The translations under genes and the position numbers were made by a program. The notes beneath the pieces were generated by a model, which was not told the DNA's origin, ran no database searches, and saw only the letters and a program-made list of their open reading frames with translations. A stretch of DNA of 64,000 nt from an uncultured Pseudomonadota bacterium (lineage in GTDB: Bacteria > Pseudomonadota > Gammaproteobacteria > Steroidobacterales > Steroidobacteraceae), in assembly GCA_903838705.1 (NCBI GenBank), contig CAILZL010000018.1, positions 62,001 through 126,000 of the forward strand, written 5' to 3'. Below, in pieces: positions 19,202-29,086 of this stretch (positions are counted from its first letter, which is position 1; every line of letters begins with the position of its first letter).

Positions 19202-20317
19202 CTATTCTGGGGCCCGGAGGTACATTCCGCCGGGAAATGATTCAATCCGGTTTTCCAGTTCCAGAATCAGCAACATGGAGGCAACCGCATCGGCTGGCAA
19301 GCCACTGCGAAGCACCAATTGGTCAACTCCCAGCGGCTCGAAGCCGAGGGCATCTAACAGGATTTTATAATCCTTGTCCAACTCCGTCTGAAAAACTCCT
19401 GAAGAATCAATGGGATTGGTGCTTCTCGATGCCATGCTGGTCAGGCTGGCCACCAATGGCCCCAGTTCACTGAGAATATCCTCGGCCGTGTCCACCAGTT
19501 TCGCCCCTTGACGGATCAGCTGGTGACAGCCCTTGCTCATGGGGCTGTGTATGGAGCCGGGAATGGCGAATACCTCGCGCCCCTGGTCGCCAGCCAGACG
19601 GGCGGTGATCAATGATCCGCTGTGGACGGCGGCCTCCACCACCAGAGTTCCGAGTGACATGCCGCTGATGAGGCGGTTCCGCTGCGGAAAGTGATGTTTG
19701 CGCGGCGGTGTTCCGGGCAGGAATTCCGAAACCAGTGCGCCCTGCTGTTCGATTTCCCGCGCCAGTTCTGCGCTGCTGCGCGGATAGACCATATCCAGTC
19801 CCGTACCGCATACCGCGAGTGTCGGACCACCACCTGCAAGTGCGCCGCGGTGACTTGCAGCATCAATACCGGCTGCCAGACCGCTGGTGATGCTCAATCC
19901 GCAGTTGCTCAGATGTCTGGCAAAGGCTTCAGCAATCTGCCGACCATAGGGACTGGGATTGCGTGAGCCCACCACAGCCAGTTGGGGAGTATTCAGGAGT
20001 ACCGGGTTGCCGCTGACAAAAAGTCCCAGGGGCGGATCGGCGATCCGCAACAGCAGTTCAGGATAATCAGGTTCACCCGACATGACCAGGTGGTGCTGCG
20101 GTTCCTCCAGCCAGCGCTGCGCGTGAGTCACCTGAGCGGTGTTTGCCTGACACAGGTAATCACAGCACCGGGGTGTGAGGCCGGCTTCGCGCCAGACCTG
20201 AATGCCTGCCTGCACAATCGCAGTGGCGGTACCCAGTTGTTCGAGTAATGAGAGGTAGCTCGCCGCGGAGAATCCCGGAGCATTCAGAAGGATCAGTTTT
20301 GCTGCTTGCTCGTCCAT
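19202..20317 (-). CDS. dprA: DNA-processing protein DprA
   Basis: Binds incoming single-stranded DNA and loads RecA during natural transformation. 371 residues. The Rossmann-like core has VVGSRNPSPYGRQIAEAF, SGLAAGIDAASHRGAL, AVCGTGLDMVYP, FPQRNRLISGMS and VVEAAVHSGSLITARLA. A C-terminal winged-helix (about residues 300-371) completes the family plan; an N-terminal SAM-like helical part precedes the core. Upstream is the LysM gene, downstream smg. Confidence 0.96.
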   Translation of the reverse strand: MDEQAAKLILLNAPGFSAASYLSLLEQLGTATAIVQAGIQVWREAGLTPRCCDYLCQANTAQVTHAQRWLEEPQHHLVMSGEPDYPELLLRIADPPLGLFVSGNPVLLNTPQLAVVGSRNPSPYGRQIAEAFARHLSNCGLSITSGLAAGIDAASHRGALAGGGPTLAVCGTGLDMVYPRSSAELAREIEQQGALVSEFLPGTPPRKHHFPQRNRLISGMSLGTLVVEAAVHSGSLITARLAGDQGREVFAIPGSIHSPMSKGCHQLIRQGAKLVDTAEDILSELGPLVASLTSMASRSTNPIDSSGVFQTELDKDYKILLDALGFEPLGVDQLVLRSGLPADAVASMLLILELENRIESFPGGMYLRAPE

Positions 20318-20341
20318 GAGCCGTATTCCTGTGGTGAAAAG

Positions 20342-21511
20342 TTACGGGGTGCGTACGTGGTCGCCGATGCCCACAGGATGGCTGGCATCCATGATCAGAG
20401 CATAGCTCATGCGGTCAAAGGTTTTGAATACCATGATGATGCCCACCTGTTCGTCGGGTATCTTTACCTTCTTGCTGAAGACGTTACCCGAGTTGTTCAT
20501 CGGATCGGCAGAACGGCCGTCACTATAGTGATCAGTCACCTTGCCAACAGCATGAAACACCGACAGCACATGGCCGGCCTCAATGCCCTGCTTGCTGCCG
20601 CGATTGATTGCCACCACCTGATTCTGTCCGGCCATCGTCACGCCGTTCACTGCCATTATCTGGCCATCGACTTTGCTGGCGGGTGCATGCGGAATGAAGT
20701 CCAGATTCACCTGATAATTTTCCGGATAGAGTTTGTCGCCCGGCAGGGCCTCCCGCACGGTTTCAGTCAGGCGCAGTTTGGCCGGGTTGCCATTGTTCAG
20801 CACCGGTCCTGTGCCGACGTAGTCAGCGTAATAGCCAAGAAGGTCGTTGTTGTCCGGATCATGCAGTGCCTGCCCGACATGAATGATGTTGTAGCGAGTG
20901 CCGGGTACGGCTTTGCTGATACCACGGGCATACACTTCATCACCCGCAGATCCCATGATGTGCTGGTCACGAATGGTCAGCAGGTACGGCGCGGATTTGA
21001 CTTCATCCTTGCTGATGATCGAAGGCCGGCCGAGGAAGGCTGCCACACTCTTGTATGAAATCGTGCTGATGGCCTGACCCAGTGTTTCACTGCGCACCTG
21101 AGGTGACAGGCGTTCGCCGTTGCCCGTAGTCACCTGTTCGCCACCCCGTTCTGTCAGCATCAGGCGCGGCTGACCATCAACATTGACCAGAGACAGCACA
21201 TCACCGGGATAAATAAGATGCGGGTTCTTGATCTGCGGGTTTACATACCATAGCTCAGGCCAGTACCAGGGCTGGCTCAGGAAGGTCTTTGAAATGTCCC
21301 ACAGGGTATCGCCAGTCTTGACGGTGTATTTGTCTGGCGCATCAGGTGCCAGTGCCAATTTGCTGCCAGTGGCCAATGTCCGGTTGCTGTCACTGCTTTG
21401 AGCCAGAGAAACAGCACTGAAGGCAAGCCCGCCCATTACCATCAGGCAGCCAAGCGCTGAACTCAGGCAGAAACCACGCCAGTGCTGAATCGGCGAGCTG
21501 ATCTTATTCAT
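20342..21511 (-). CDS. LysM-domain envelope protein
   Basis: About 389 residues with an N-terminal signal peptide and a LysM peptidoglycan-binding motif (YTVKTGDTLWDISKTFL, then YPGDVLSL), followed by a long beta-rich domain of unknown fold. It occupies the place next to dprA where many proteobacteria encode such a LysM protein. I start it at the ATG at 21511, preceded by GGAG; the in-frame ATG at 21529 has no ribosome-binding site. Probably periplasmic and cell-wall-bound. It is divergent from def. Confidence 0.88.
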   Translation of the reverse strand: MNKISSPIQHWRGFCLSSALGCLMVMGGLAFSAVSLAQSSDSNRTLATGSKLALAPDAPDKYTVKTGDTLWDISKTFLSQPWYWPELWYVNPQIKNPHLIYPGDVLSLVNVDGQPRLMLTERGGEQVTTGNGERLSPQVRSETLGQAISTISYKSVAAFLGRPSIISKDEVKSAPYLLTIRDQHIMGSAGDEVYARGISKAVPGTRYNIIHVGQALHDPDNNDLLGYYADYVGTGPVLNNGNPAKLRLTETVREALPGDKLYPENYQVNLDFIPHAPASKVDGQIMAVNGVTMAGQNQVVAINRGSKQGIEAGHVLSVFHAVGKVTDHYSDGRSADPMNNSGNVFSKKVKIPDEQVGIIMVFKTFDRMSYALIMDASHPVGIGDHVRTP

Positions 21512-21537
21512 GCGCACCACACGCTCCATATATACAA

Positions 21538-21549
21538 GTTAACGTTAAC
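21538..21549. promoter_or_regulatory. Perfect 12-bp palindrome in the lysM/def divergent region
   Basis: GTTAACGTTAAC reads the same on both strands and lies about 27 bp upstream of the LysM start, within the 283-bp divergent region. It could be an operator or overlap a minus-strand -10/-35 element. No regulator is assigned. Confidence 0.35.
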
Positions 21550-21794
21550 CGGTGCTGATTCGAAGCTGCGAGGCTATAATTCCGCACCAGATGGCCCAGT
21601 CGGGGCAGGGTACACCACCCAGCCCGCGATTAAGTTCAATGTCACGCCAACTCTAACAGCATTCCCGAACCCTGTGCACGACCCCTTGGCAATGGCCAGC
21701 AACGGTCGAGACTTGGTTCTCATTTGATTCTGTTTCTGAGTTGTCTGATCTGACTGGCCTCCCTGCCTGCACCACCGTACCTTGAGAGCGCGCC

Positions 21795-22334
21795 ATGGCC
21801 TTGCTGACGATTCTGGAATTTCCTGACCCCCGCCTGCGCACACGGGCCGTACCCGTAACCCAGGTGGATGATGCATTGCGTCAGCTGATTGATGACATGA
21901 TTGAAACCATGTACTCGGCCAATGGTGTCGGGCTTGCCGCAACCCAGGTGAATGTTCACAAGCGGGTGGTGGTGATAGATGTCAGTGAAGAACGCAATCA
22001 GCCCCGGGCACTGGTCAATCCCGAAATCATCGCGCGTGCTGGCGTAGAGATTGGCGAAGAAGGTTGCCTGTCCGTGCCCGGTACCTATGAAGAAGTGGAG
22101 CGTGCCGAACGGGTGACAGTGCGTGCGATGGATCGCAATGGCGTCAGTTCCGAATTCAATGCCGAGGGTCTGCTGGCTGTCTGTATCCAGCATGAACTTG
22201 ATCATCTGGAAGGCAAGCTGTTTGTCGATTATCTGTCTGAACTGAAACGCAGCCGAATCCGCAGGAAGCTGGAAAAAGAACAGAAAGATCGCGCAGTCAA
22301 AGCGGCGCGCAACAGTCCCGTACCGGTTATCTGA
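21795..22334 (+). CDS. def: Peptide deformylase
   Basis: Removes the N-formyl group from nascent proteins. 179 residues. All three metal-site motifs are present: [17 protein letters not shown] (metal Cys) and HELDHLEG (two metal His and the catalytic Glu). First gene of the def-fmt-rsmB operon. Confidence 0.98.
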   Translation: MALLTILEFPDPRLRTRAVPVTQVDDALRQLIDDMIETMYSANGVGLAATQVNVHKRVVVIDVSEERNQPRALVNPEIIARAGVEIGEEGCLSVPGTYEEVERAERVTVRAMDRNGVSSEFNAEGLLAVCIQHELDHLEGKLFVDYLSELKRSRIRRKLEKEQKDRAVKAARNSPVPVI

Positions 22335-22373
22335 GTCCAATGCGCAGGCTTGGCAGCTGAGCGCAAATACACC

Positions 22374-23333
22374 ATGACTATTCCATTGCGAATTGTATAT
22401 GCAGGTACACCTGAGTTTGCGGTACCCGCACTTCAGGCATTGTGTGCCTCTGTGCATAGCGTGCAGGCTGTTTACACCCAGCCGGATCGTCCTGCTGGGC
22501 GCGGGCGGGTGTTGACCGCAAGTCCAGTGAAACAGTGCGCTCTGGCGCATTCGATTCCAGTTGAACAGCCAGTCAATTTTCGTGATGACGCAACCATTGA
22601 ACATCTGCGCGCCTATCAGCCGGATGTCATGGTGGTGGCTGCTTACGGATTGATCCTGCCCCAGAAGGTGCTCGATATCCCGCGCATGGGGTGCATCAAC
22701 ATTCACGCTTCGTTGTTGCCACGCTGGCGAGGTGCGGCACCGATTCAGCGTTCCATTCTTGCCGGCGACACTGAAACCGGTGTCACCATCATGAAGATGG
22801 AGGCCGGACTGGATACGGGGCCGATGCTGAAAATGCAGGGCTTTGACTTGCATGAACAGGACACCGCCGCCAGCGTGCATGATCGTCTTGCCGCTTTGGG
22901 TGCAACCTTGTTGCTGGAAGTCTTGCAGGATTTGCCTGCCGCATTGCGTGATGCACGTGCTCAGCCGGCAGCAGCAGTCAGCTATGCAAAGAAGCTTAGC
23001 AAGGAAGAAGCACAGCTTGACTGGTCAGAATCGGCGCAGCAGCTGGATAGAAAAATCCGCGCATTCAATCCCTGGCCGGTTGCAGAAACACGGTTTCAGG
23101 ATCAGCAACTGCGCATCTGGCAGGCACAGGTAATCAGCATGAAGCATGATGCAGTGCCGGGAACGGTACTGGCTGCAACCACAACTGGTATTCAGGTGGC
23201 CTGTGGCAGCGATGTGCTCAATATCACTCAGGTACAGCAGGCCGGGCGCAAAACGCTTAATGCCGCTGAATTCATCAAGTCCCATACATTGACCGGCGTG
23301 CAACTAGGTGCGTCCACAGGAAAGCATTCATGA
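22374..23333 (+). CDS. fmt: Methionyl-tRNA formyltransferase
   Basis: Formylates initiator Met-tRNA using 10-formyl-THF. From the ATG at 22374 (MTIPLRIVYAGTPEFAVPAL) it has 319 residues. The catalytic domain shows INIHASLLPRWRGAAPI with catalytic Asn/His, and the SLLPxxRG and GVTIMKMEAGLDTGPML signatures. The C-terminal OB-like tRNA-binding domain follows (AFNPWPVAET). A TTG at 22350 is in frame but not needed. It ends in a 4-base overlap with rsmB. Confidence 0.97.
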   Translation: MTIPLRIVYAGTPEFAVPALQALCASVHSVQAVYTQPDRPAGRGRVLTASPVKQCALAHSIPVEQPVNFRDDATIEHLRAYQPDVMVVAAYGLILPQKVLDIPRMGCINIHASLLPRWRGAAPIQRSILAGDTETGVTIMKMEAGLDTGPMLKMQGFDLHEQDTAASVHDRLAALGATLLLEVLQDLPAALRDARAQPAAAVSYAKKLSKEEAQLDWSESAQQLDRKIRAFNPWPVAETRFQDQQLRIWQAQVISMKHDAVPGTVLAATTTGIQVACGSDVLNITQVQQAGRKTLNAAEFIKSHTLTGVQLGASTGKHS

Positions 23334-24691
23334 GTACGCCCGCTCCCAGTACACCCGCACAGATTCGTGCCCAGGCCGCATTGCTGCTGATGAAAGTAGT
23401 GGACGAGGGGCGTTCGCTGGATGCCTTGCTGGAAAATCGCAGTGATGCACCACAGGAGCGTGGCCTGTTGCGTTCATTGAGTTACGGTTCAGTCCGCTGG
23501 TACTGGCGTCTGCTGGCAGCGTTGACACAACTCAGCAGTCAGCCGCCGAAGGACTTGCAGCCTGAAGTGCGTGCGCTGGCGCTGGTTGGATTATTCCAGT
23601 TGCTGCAAACCGATATCGCCGCGCATGCTGCGGTGGCAGAAACAGTGGAGGCCGCGCGGGTTCTCAAGCTCAACCGCACCACAGGTTTTCTGAATGCGAT
23701 TCTGCGCCGTTGTCAGCGCGAATCGGACAGTCTCTCGGCCATCATTGATGATGACCTCGCACAGCGCACGGCGCATCCCGACTGGCTGGTCAAACAATTG
23801 CAGCATGACTGGCCGACCAAGGTTGAAACCATTCTGCAGGCCAATAACGAACATCCTCCTTTCTGGCTGCGCGTGAATACGAAACACATCAGTCGTGATG
23901 CCTATCGTGACCTGCTCACCGCACAGGGTCTGCAAGCCAGTATTTCCGATTACGCGCCTGAAGCGCTGCTGTTACCGCAGGCAGTGGATGTGATGTTGCT
24001 GCCCGGTTTCAAGGAAGGCTGGGTGGCGATACAGGATGCAGCCGCACAACTGGCTGCACACTTGCTGGCAGTTGAGTCGGGCCAGCGGGTGCTGGATGCC
24101 TGCGCAGCGCCGGGTGGCAAGACCTGCCACATTCTGGAATTACAGCCACAGCTCAAGGAGATGGTAGCGCTGGATGTGTCTGCTGAACGTATGCAGCGAG
24201 TACGCGGCAATCTTAAACGTCTTGGACTTGAGGCCACTTTGATAGTGGGCGATGCGAGTAACCCTGATAGATGGTGGGATGGTCAGCTGTTTGAACGCAT
24301 TCTGCTGGATGTGCCCTGTTCTGCCACGGGTGTGATCCGCCGTCATCCTGATATCAAGCTGCTGCGTCGCGCCAGTGACATTCATTCACTCGCCGGTCGT
24401 CAGGCCGACATGCTGAGCAAAGCATGGACGATGCTGGCACCGGGTGGGCGATTGCTCTATGCCAGCTGTTCTGCATTGCGGGCGGAAAATGCTGATGTGA
24501 TTGCGGCATTCCTGAATGCACAGGCCGATGCACGCGACAGCACCACGGAAGTGATTGAGCAACAGGGTCTGGTTGATGCAAGACAGCTGGAGCCGGATAT
24601 GCCAGCAGAAAAACAGATTGGTCTGGCGATACCGGCTGGCTTGAATGGCATGGACGGCTTCTACTACGCCTGCCTGCAGAAAGCTTTCTGA
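23330..24691 (+). CDS. rsmB: 16S rRNA (cytosine967-C5)-methyltransferase RsmB
   Basis: Methylates C967 of 16S rRNA. 453 residues: an N-terminal NusB-like RNA-binding domain (to about 150), then the SAM domain with DACAAPGGKTCHILEL, the Pro-Cys motif LDVPCSATGVIRRHPD, and LLYASCSALRAEN holding the second conserved Cys (nucleophile). Translationally coupled to fmt (ATGA). Confidence 0.97.
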   Translation: MSTPAPSTPAQIRAQAALLLMKVVDEGRSLDALLENRSDAPQERGLLRSLSYGSVRWYWRLLAALTQLSSQPPKDLQPEVRALALVGLFQLLQTDIAAHAAVAETVEAARVLKLNRTTGFLNAILRRCQRESDSLSAIIDDDLAQRTAHPDWLVKQLQHDWPTKVETILQANNEHPPFWLRVNTKHISRDAYRDLLTAQGLQASISDYAPEALLLPQAVDVMLLPGFKEGWVAIQDAAAQLAAHLLAVESGQRVLDACAAPGGKTCHILELQPQLKEMVALDVSAERMQRVRGNLKRLGLEATLIVGDASNPDRWWDGQLFERILLDVPCSATGVIRRHPDIKLLRRASDIHSLAGRQADMLSKAWTMLAPGGRLLYASCSALRAENADVIAAFLNAQADARDSTTEVIEQQGLVDARQLEPDMPAEKQIGLAIPAGLNGMDGFYYACLQKAF

Positions 24692-24732
24692 CTCTGCGGT
24701 GGGTGACTTCGTTAGTACCTGAAGTCTTTACC

Positions 24733-26574
24733 TTACTGAGTCCATCGGTCACGGCTGATGGTTGAATACAGCAGAACGCGACTGGCCTGCAAGTATCTTG
24801 CTGCAGGATGAGTTGAAGACTCCATGCTGGGTTCGTACATGAGCGTTTCATCCGGCGTCATCAGACCCAGATTTTCGCCAGAGCGGAACAGGGCCATGCT
24901 GGTTGCAGGTTCGGCCATCAATGAATGCCCTGCTGAGAAGTAGTTGCCCTCAATGCCCAGCAGATCAATGGCGGTATCGAACACATCTACCTGAGCGCCA
25001 ATGCGTGTGTCCACACGATGAGAGAAAATTGCGGGTGCATAAATGACCATCGGAGTATGGAAACGATCACGCAGCTGTTCATCACTGCCGCGCGTATGGT
25101 CTGCGGTAAAAATGAACACCGTGTTATCAAACCAGGGTTCCTGACGCGCCCGTTTGATGAATTGGCCGATGCTCCAGTCTGAATAGTGGATGGCATCGAG
25201 AAACTCACGATCAGGGTTGTCAGGGCTCACGGGTGCCCGCAAGTTTGCTGGCACCGCTGCGACGGGCGTATGTGTTGAACCGGTAAACAGGAAGGCCAGA
25301 AACTGTTTCTGCTCACCATGCAGATGATCCACCATGTTCTGCAGACTTTCGTAATCCAGTCCGAAGCGGAATGCATCCGCATCAGGATAATCAAGCAGCA
25401 CCCGCGGTACATCTTCTCTGCCGTAATACTCCGCAAACCCAAGACTCTTCGCGACGGCATCCAGACGTAATGATCGTCGTTCAGATGCCTGCATGAATAA
25501 AGTGCGCACACCCTGCTGTGCAGCCAGCGAGCCCACCTGAGTAGTACGGATGGTGAGGCCTTCAGACAGCGATGGAATGCCGGGCAGGGCGGGCAGGCCG
25601 GTCATGACCGCCTGTATGCCTTCATAACTGCGTTGTCCTGCGGCATAAAAATTGGAGAACACCAGACCATCACTCGCAAGCGCATCCATTTCGGGTGCGA
25701 CACCAAGATGCCGGCCATTGTTGAAGGTATCAACGTAACTGGCGCTCCATGATTCCAGTAACACCACTATGACGTTATGCGGTGTGCGCTTGCCGGCATG
25801 TCGGCTGAATGGATTGGAGTGGTCATCGAGTCCCAGCGTGGCGCGTGCCTGAGACAAGGTATCTGCATTAATAGAAGGTGTGGTGCGTGAGATGGACTTG
25901 ACCATCGAGAACGGTCCATTGAGCGACACCTGCGCAAGCTCATAACTGGAGCTGGCAAACGCATCAATGGGATTAAGTGGTTTGGATGTAACCGAACCGC
26001 GAATTGCCAGCGTGGTCAGCAGCAGCGCAGCAATCGCCACAATCAACGAAGGCCGCTTGGTGCCGATCCGGGTCTGCATCTTCCATTGAAAGTACGCGGC
26101 CACCGCCAGTAATGCCATCAGCAGCAGTCCCGGTTTAGCGGGGCCCAGCGCATAGGCCAGCAGAAAATCCAGATCATGCGCAACGGTCATGATCTCCTGA
26201 CCAATGTGCCGCCGCACTTCATCAGCGTAGAAATAATCTGCAATGCAGGCCAGTGTAAGCACCATTACGGCCATGCTGGCCATGGCCAGCCAGAAAGAAC
26301 GCCAGGCACGATCAATTCGTGCGGGAGTGGGTAGAGCCAGCATCAACAACGGCAATCCGATGAACATGGCCGTGGCAGCCAGATCGAACTTCAAGCCAAG
26401 CAGCCATGAGGAAATGAATTCAGAGGCTGAGAATGTTATCAGCCGCTCGCGGGCATTCAGCGCATAGGCAAGACGGGATAGCTGCAAGACACTCAGACAG
26501 GCAGATACATACACCAGTGCGATACGACCATATGAACGCGGGCCTGTATCCCGTGTGTGGTCATTTAAGCGCAT
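24733..26574 (-). CDS. Membrane sulfatase-fold protein, LTA synthase/phosphoethanolamine transferase type
   Basis: 613 residues. The N-terminus has about five transmembrane helices (residues 17-200). The periplasmic catalytic domain has VIVVLLESWSASYVDTF with the metal ligand Glu, FYAAGQRSYEGIQAVMTGLP with the nucleophile candidate in the AGQRSYEG stretch, and FIFTADHTRG with the late Asp-His metal site. LTA synthase/OpgB-like enzymes transfer phosphoglycerol or similar groups onto envelope glycans or lipids; the acceptor here is unknown. It stands alone, converging on rsmB. Confidence 0.85.
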   Translation of the reverse strand: MRLNDHTRDTGPRSYGRIALVYVSACLSVLQLSRLAYALNARERLITFSASEFISSWLLGLKFDLAATAMFIGLPLLMLALPTPARIDRAWRSFWLAMASMAVMVLTLACIADYFYADEVRRHIGQEIMTVAHDLDFLLAYALGPAKPGLLLMALLAVAAYFQWKMQTRIGTKRPSLIVAIAALLLTTLAIRGSVTSKPLNPIDAFASSSYELAQVSLNGPFSMVKSISRTTPSINADTLSQARATLGLDDHSNPFSRHAGKRTPHNVIVVLLESWSASYVDTFNNGRHLGVAPEMDALASDGLVFSNFYAAGQRSYEGIQAVMTGLPALPGIPSLSEGLTIRTTQVGSLAAQQGVRTLFMQASERRSLRLDAVAKSLGFAEYYGREDVPRVLLDYPDADAFRFGLDYESLQNMVDHLHGEQKQFLAFLFTGSTHTPVAAVPANLRAPVSPDNPDREFLDAIHYSDWSIGQFIKRARQEPWFDNTVFIFTADHTRGSDEQLRDRFHTPMVIYAPAIFSHRVDTRIGAQVDVFDTAIDLLGIEGNYFSAGHSLMAEPATSMALFRSGENLGLMTPDETLMYEPSMESSTHPAARYLQASRVLLYSTISRDRWTQ

Positions 26575-26734
26575 GCATGATTCCTGATTGTGATGAAAAT
26601 TATGATGGGACCGGCTGTGGGACTGCTTCCGGTGTCCGCTGATAGAGCTTGCAACACACGGCGATTATTACACCCAACATGAGTCTGTGCCAGTTGCACA
26701 GGTCAGCGCATCAGGTCACCTGCAAAGCAGAAAG

Positions 26735-26763
26735 GCGGAGTGCAGCATAAAGCAGCACTCCGC
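26735..26763 (-). terminator. Terminator after the outer-membrane protein gene
   Basis: A 9-bp perfect stem (GCGGAGTGC/GCACTCCGC) with an 11-nt loop lies downstream of the gene ending at 26792. On the minus strand it is followed by CTTTCTGCTTT, an interrupted T-tract. The stem is strong and the tail imperfect. Confidence 0.7.
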
Positions 26764-26791
26764 AATTGCTCACGCAAAAAGCGAAGAGCAA

Positions 26792-27355
26792 CTACAGGCC
26801 AAAGCTGGCCGTGAAGGCAATACTTCTAACATTGCCGAATTTATACGGGTTGTCTTTATAGCTGACACCCAGAGCCACCGTGTCACTGATTTTCTTCTGC
26901 AAGGTTAACTCCCAGAAGTCATCGTAGTCGCGGATGGTGTTCGTGCGATCTGCATCAGGATGCAGTAGCGTGTTTTCCTTCGAGTACAGATCCCAGTGCG
27001 TGCGACCCACCTTGGGTATCACCCGGAAGCCGTGCTGAGTTTCGAACTGGTAGCCCACCGCAAGGCTGTATTCGGTAAGCCGGTATCTGTCCACCGTGCC
27101 AAACCAGTCCCAGTTACCTTGCGAGCTGTATCCACCTTCGACCATCAGGCCAATGGGTGACACATAGGCCATACGCACGCCGGTCAGCAGGGTTTCCACT
27201 TCATGCAGCTGGTTGTCCTTCAGCTGATCGGCATCAATCTGCAAGGTGGACTTGCCGATGCGCGGACTGATCTGAAAGCCTTCTGCGGCCAGCACCACCG
27301 AGGTGCTCGCTGCCTGAAGCAGCAACAGCGAAATCAGCACGGATTTGATCTTCAT
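26792..27355 (-). CDS. Small outer-membrane beta-barrel protein
   Basis: From the ATG at 27355 (GGAG upstream) it encodes 187 residues: signal peptide MKIKSVLISLLLLQAASTSV...AAEG, then alternating strands rich in Tyr/Trp (VRMAYVSPIGLMVEGGY, YSLAVGYQFE), ending in an aromatic-containing strand (IAFTASFGL), as expected for an eight-strand OmpA/OmpW-like barrel. No specific family is recognised. It shares a 172-bp intergenic region with the divergent XRE regulator, which may control it. Confidence 0.72.
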   Translation of the reverse strand: MKIKSVLISLLLLQAASTSVVLAAEGFQISPRIGKSTLQIDADQLKDNQLHEVETLLTGVRMAYVSPIGLMVEGGYSSQGNWDWFGTVDRYRLTEYSLAVGYQFETQHGFRVIPKVGRTHWDLYSKENTLLHPDADRTNTIRDYDDFWELTLQKKISDTVALGVSYKDNPYKFGNVRSIAFTASFGL

Positions 27356-27527
27356 AATCTGCAACTCCTGAAAGACGCCCGTCAACGACAGGTGGAGCAA
27401 GTAAGCGCCTGTACCGCTAGTCGTGCAACGCAGGGCCGGGAAGTGCGACCGGCTGGTACTGCAAGCAGTGGATTTCGCGACTGCCAACCCTCTACACTGC
27501 GAGGAATGTGACGAATGGAGCAACACT

Positions 27528-28271
27528 GTGAGCGAATGCGCCCGGATCATTGATGTACTGAAACGCACGCTAAAAACGCGCGGCATGACCTATCGCGACC
27601 TGGCCGGCAAGGTCAATCTGAGTGAAGCGTCCATCAAGCGCGTATTTGCCGAAGAAACCTTCACGCTGCAGCGGCTTGAAAAAATCTGCAATGCCATCGG
27701 CATCACCATGGGTGAGCTGGTACGCATGTCAGCCGAAACCCACGAACCGAATTCGCAATACCTCAGCCTTGAACAGGAACAGCTGCTGGCTGCTCATCCC
27801 GCCTTGCTCGCCTGCTTCTACCTGTTGCTCAATGGCAGGCCCTCAGCAGAAATTCAGGCGCGACTTGATCTGAATGATCGCGAACTGCGTTCTCTGTACG
27901 TCAAGCTGGACGATGCGCGACTGGCCGAACTGCTGCCGGGCCTGAAGGCACGACTGCGTGTTGGTCCTGTGGTCAACTGGCGCAGCGATGGCCCGGTTCG
28001 GCGTGTGTATGAACGACGGGTCAAGGCCGAGTTTCTGCAATCAGAGTTCATGGGTGATGGTGAAGCATTGCACTTTCACTCCGCAGAACTTTCCGAAGCT
28101 TCCGCCGCCCTGCTGGCCCGCAAGCTGGAACAGCTTGGTCATGAATTTGCCGATTACGCCAAACTGGATCGCGATCTGCCCATTAAGAAAAAACGCAGCG
28201 TCGCTCTGTTGCTTGCCTTCCGGCCCTGGGTGTTCTCGATGTTTGATGGGTTGAAGCATGCAAAAAAGTAG
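27528..28271 (+). CDS. XRE-family transcriptional regulator
   Basis: From the GTG at 27528 (GGAG 8 bp upstream) it encodes 247 residues. The N-terminal 60 residues form a helix-turn-helix of the XRE/Cro type (MTYRDLAGKVNLSEASIKRV, with recognition helix SEASIKRVF, then LQRLEKICNAIGITMGELVRM). The remaining 180 residues are a helical effector domain of unknown ligand, of a kind common in proteobacterial XRE regulators. Divergent from the outer-membrane protein gene. Confidence 0.85.
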   Translation: MSECARIIDVLKRTLKTRGMTYRDLAGKVNLSEASIKRVFAEETFTLQRLEKICNAIGITMGELVRMSAETHEPNSQYLSLEQEQLLAAHPALLACFYLLLNGRPSAEIQARLDLNDRELRSLYVKLDDARLAELLPGLKARLRVGPVVNWRSDGPVRRVYERRVKAEFLQSEFMGDGEALHFHSAELSEASAALLARKLEQLGHEFADYAKLDRDLPIKKKRSVALLLAFRPWVFSMFDGLKHAKK

Positions 28272-28363
28272 TTTCCCAATGGTGCTAGTTAACTGAGTTG
28301 AGCGGTATGTTGCTTGCGGTCAGGATTTCACTGTCGATTAGTTGATCTTATTAAGGTGCGTAT

Positions 28364-29056
28364 ATGAGGCTGTTCGAAAAGTTCAAAAAAAGTATGCCAA
28401 CCAATGAGGCTCTGTGTGATGCAGCTGTGAAGTTGGTATTGGAGGGGAGAGACAAACTTTATATCAAGAGCAACTTTTCGAGCTTGATTGATGAAGCAAA
28501 CGACAGGATTTACAAATCCTATCTGAAGGCCCAAGCCGAGGTGGGTGAGCCGATAATTGTTGAACGCTTTACTGAATCAAAAAAGGGTTTGTTTGAGGAA
28601 TTTGACAGCTTTTTTATGTCGATTTTCCAGTCGAGAAAGTCAAGGGCTGGAGATGCGTTTGAGCACATGATTCGCAGTTTATTCAAGTCTCTTGATTATC
28701 CTTTCGCAGAGCAGATAAATATTGAGGGGGCCACTCCTGATTTTGTATTACCGAGCGAAAAGCGTTTCCGGGAGCAGCCACTGGACTGCATAATTTTTAC
28801 AGCGAAGAGAACACTCAGGGAGCGCTGGCGTCAGGTGGTAACAGAGGCGAACAAGGGTTACGGATTCTTTCTTGCAACTATCGATGAAAAAGTAAGCCAG
28901 AGTCAGATAGAGCAAATGGCCAGACACAAGGTTTTCATGGTTGTTCCCCAGAAGCTGAAGAACGAGAAGTACTCTGGCTACTACAGCGTTCTGAGCTTTG
29001 AGGAATTCTTTGCGAGACATCTGGACCCAGCAATGCAGCGTTGGCAGATGGGCTGA
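28364..29056 (+). CDS. Type II restriction endonuclease, EcoRII-C/SsoII/PspGI-like
   Basis: 230 residues. The catalytic core matches the EcoRII C-terminal domain: AGDAFEHMIRSLF (Glu100), then ATPDFVLP (Asp126), then FTAKRTLRERWRQVV, with Lys148 of the PD-(D/E)xK site and the RW pair that contacts the CCGG-like recognition sequence in this family. The single-domain length is like PspGI or SsoII rather than full EcoRII, so no effector domain is present. By family and by the Dcm-like partner the target is probably CCNGG or CCWGG (inference). It converges on vsr and has low-GC codons unlike its neighbours. Confidence 0.85.
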   Translation: MRLFEKFKKSMPTNEALCDAAVKLVLEGRDKLYIKSNFSSLIDEANDRIYKSYLKAQAEVGEPIIVERFTESKKGLFEEFDSFFMSIFQSRKSRAGDAFEHMIRSLFKSLDYPFAEQINIEGATPDFVLPSEKRFREQPLDCIIFTAKRTLRERWRQVVTEANKGYGFFLATIDEKVSQSQIEQMARHKVFMVVPQKLKNEKYSGYYSVLSFEEFFARHLDPAMQRWQMG

Positions 29057-29086
29057 GTGTCGTAGACATGATTTGGCTGTTCTGGT

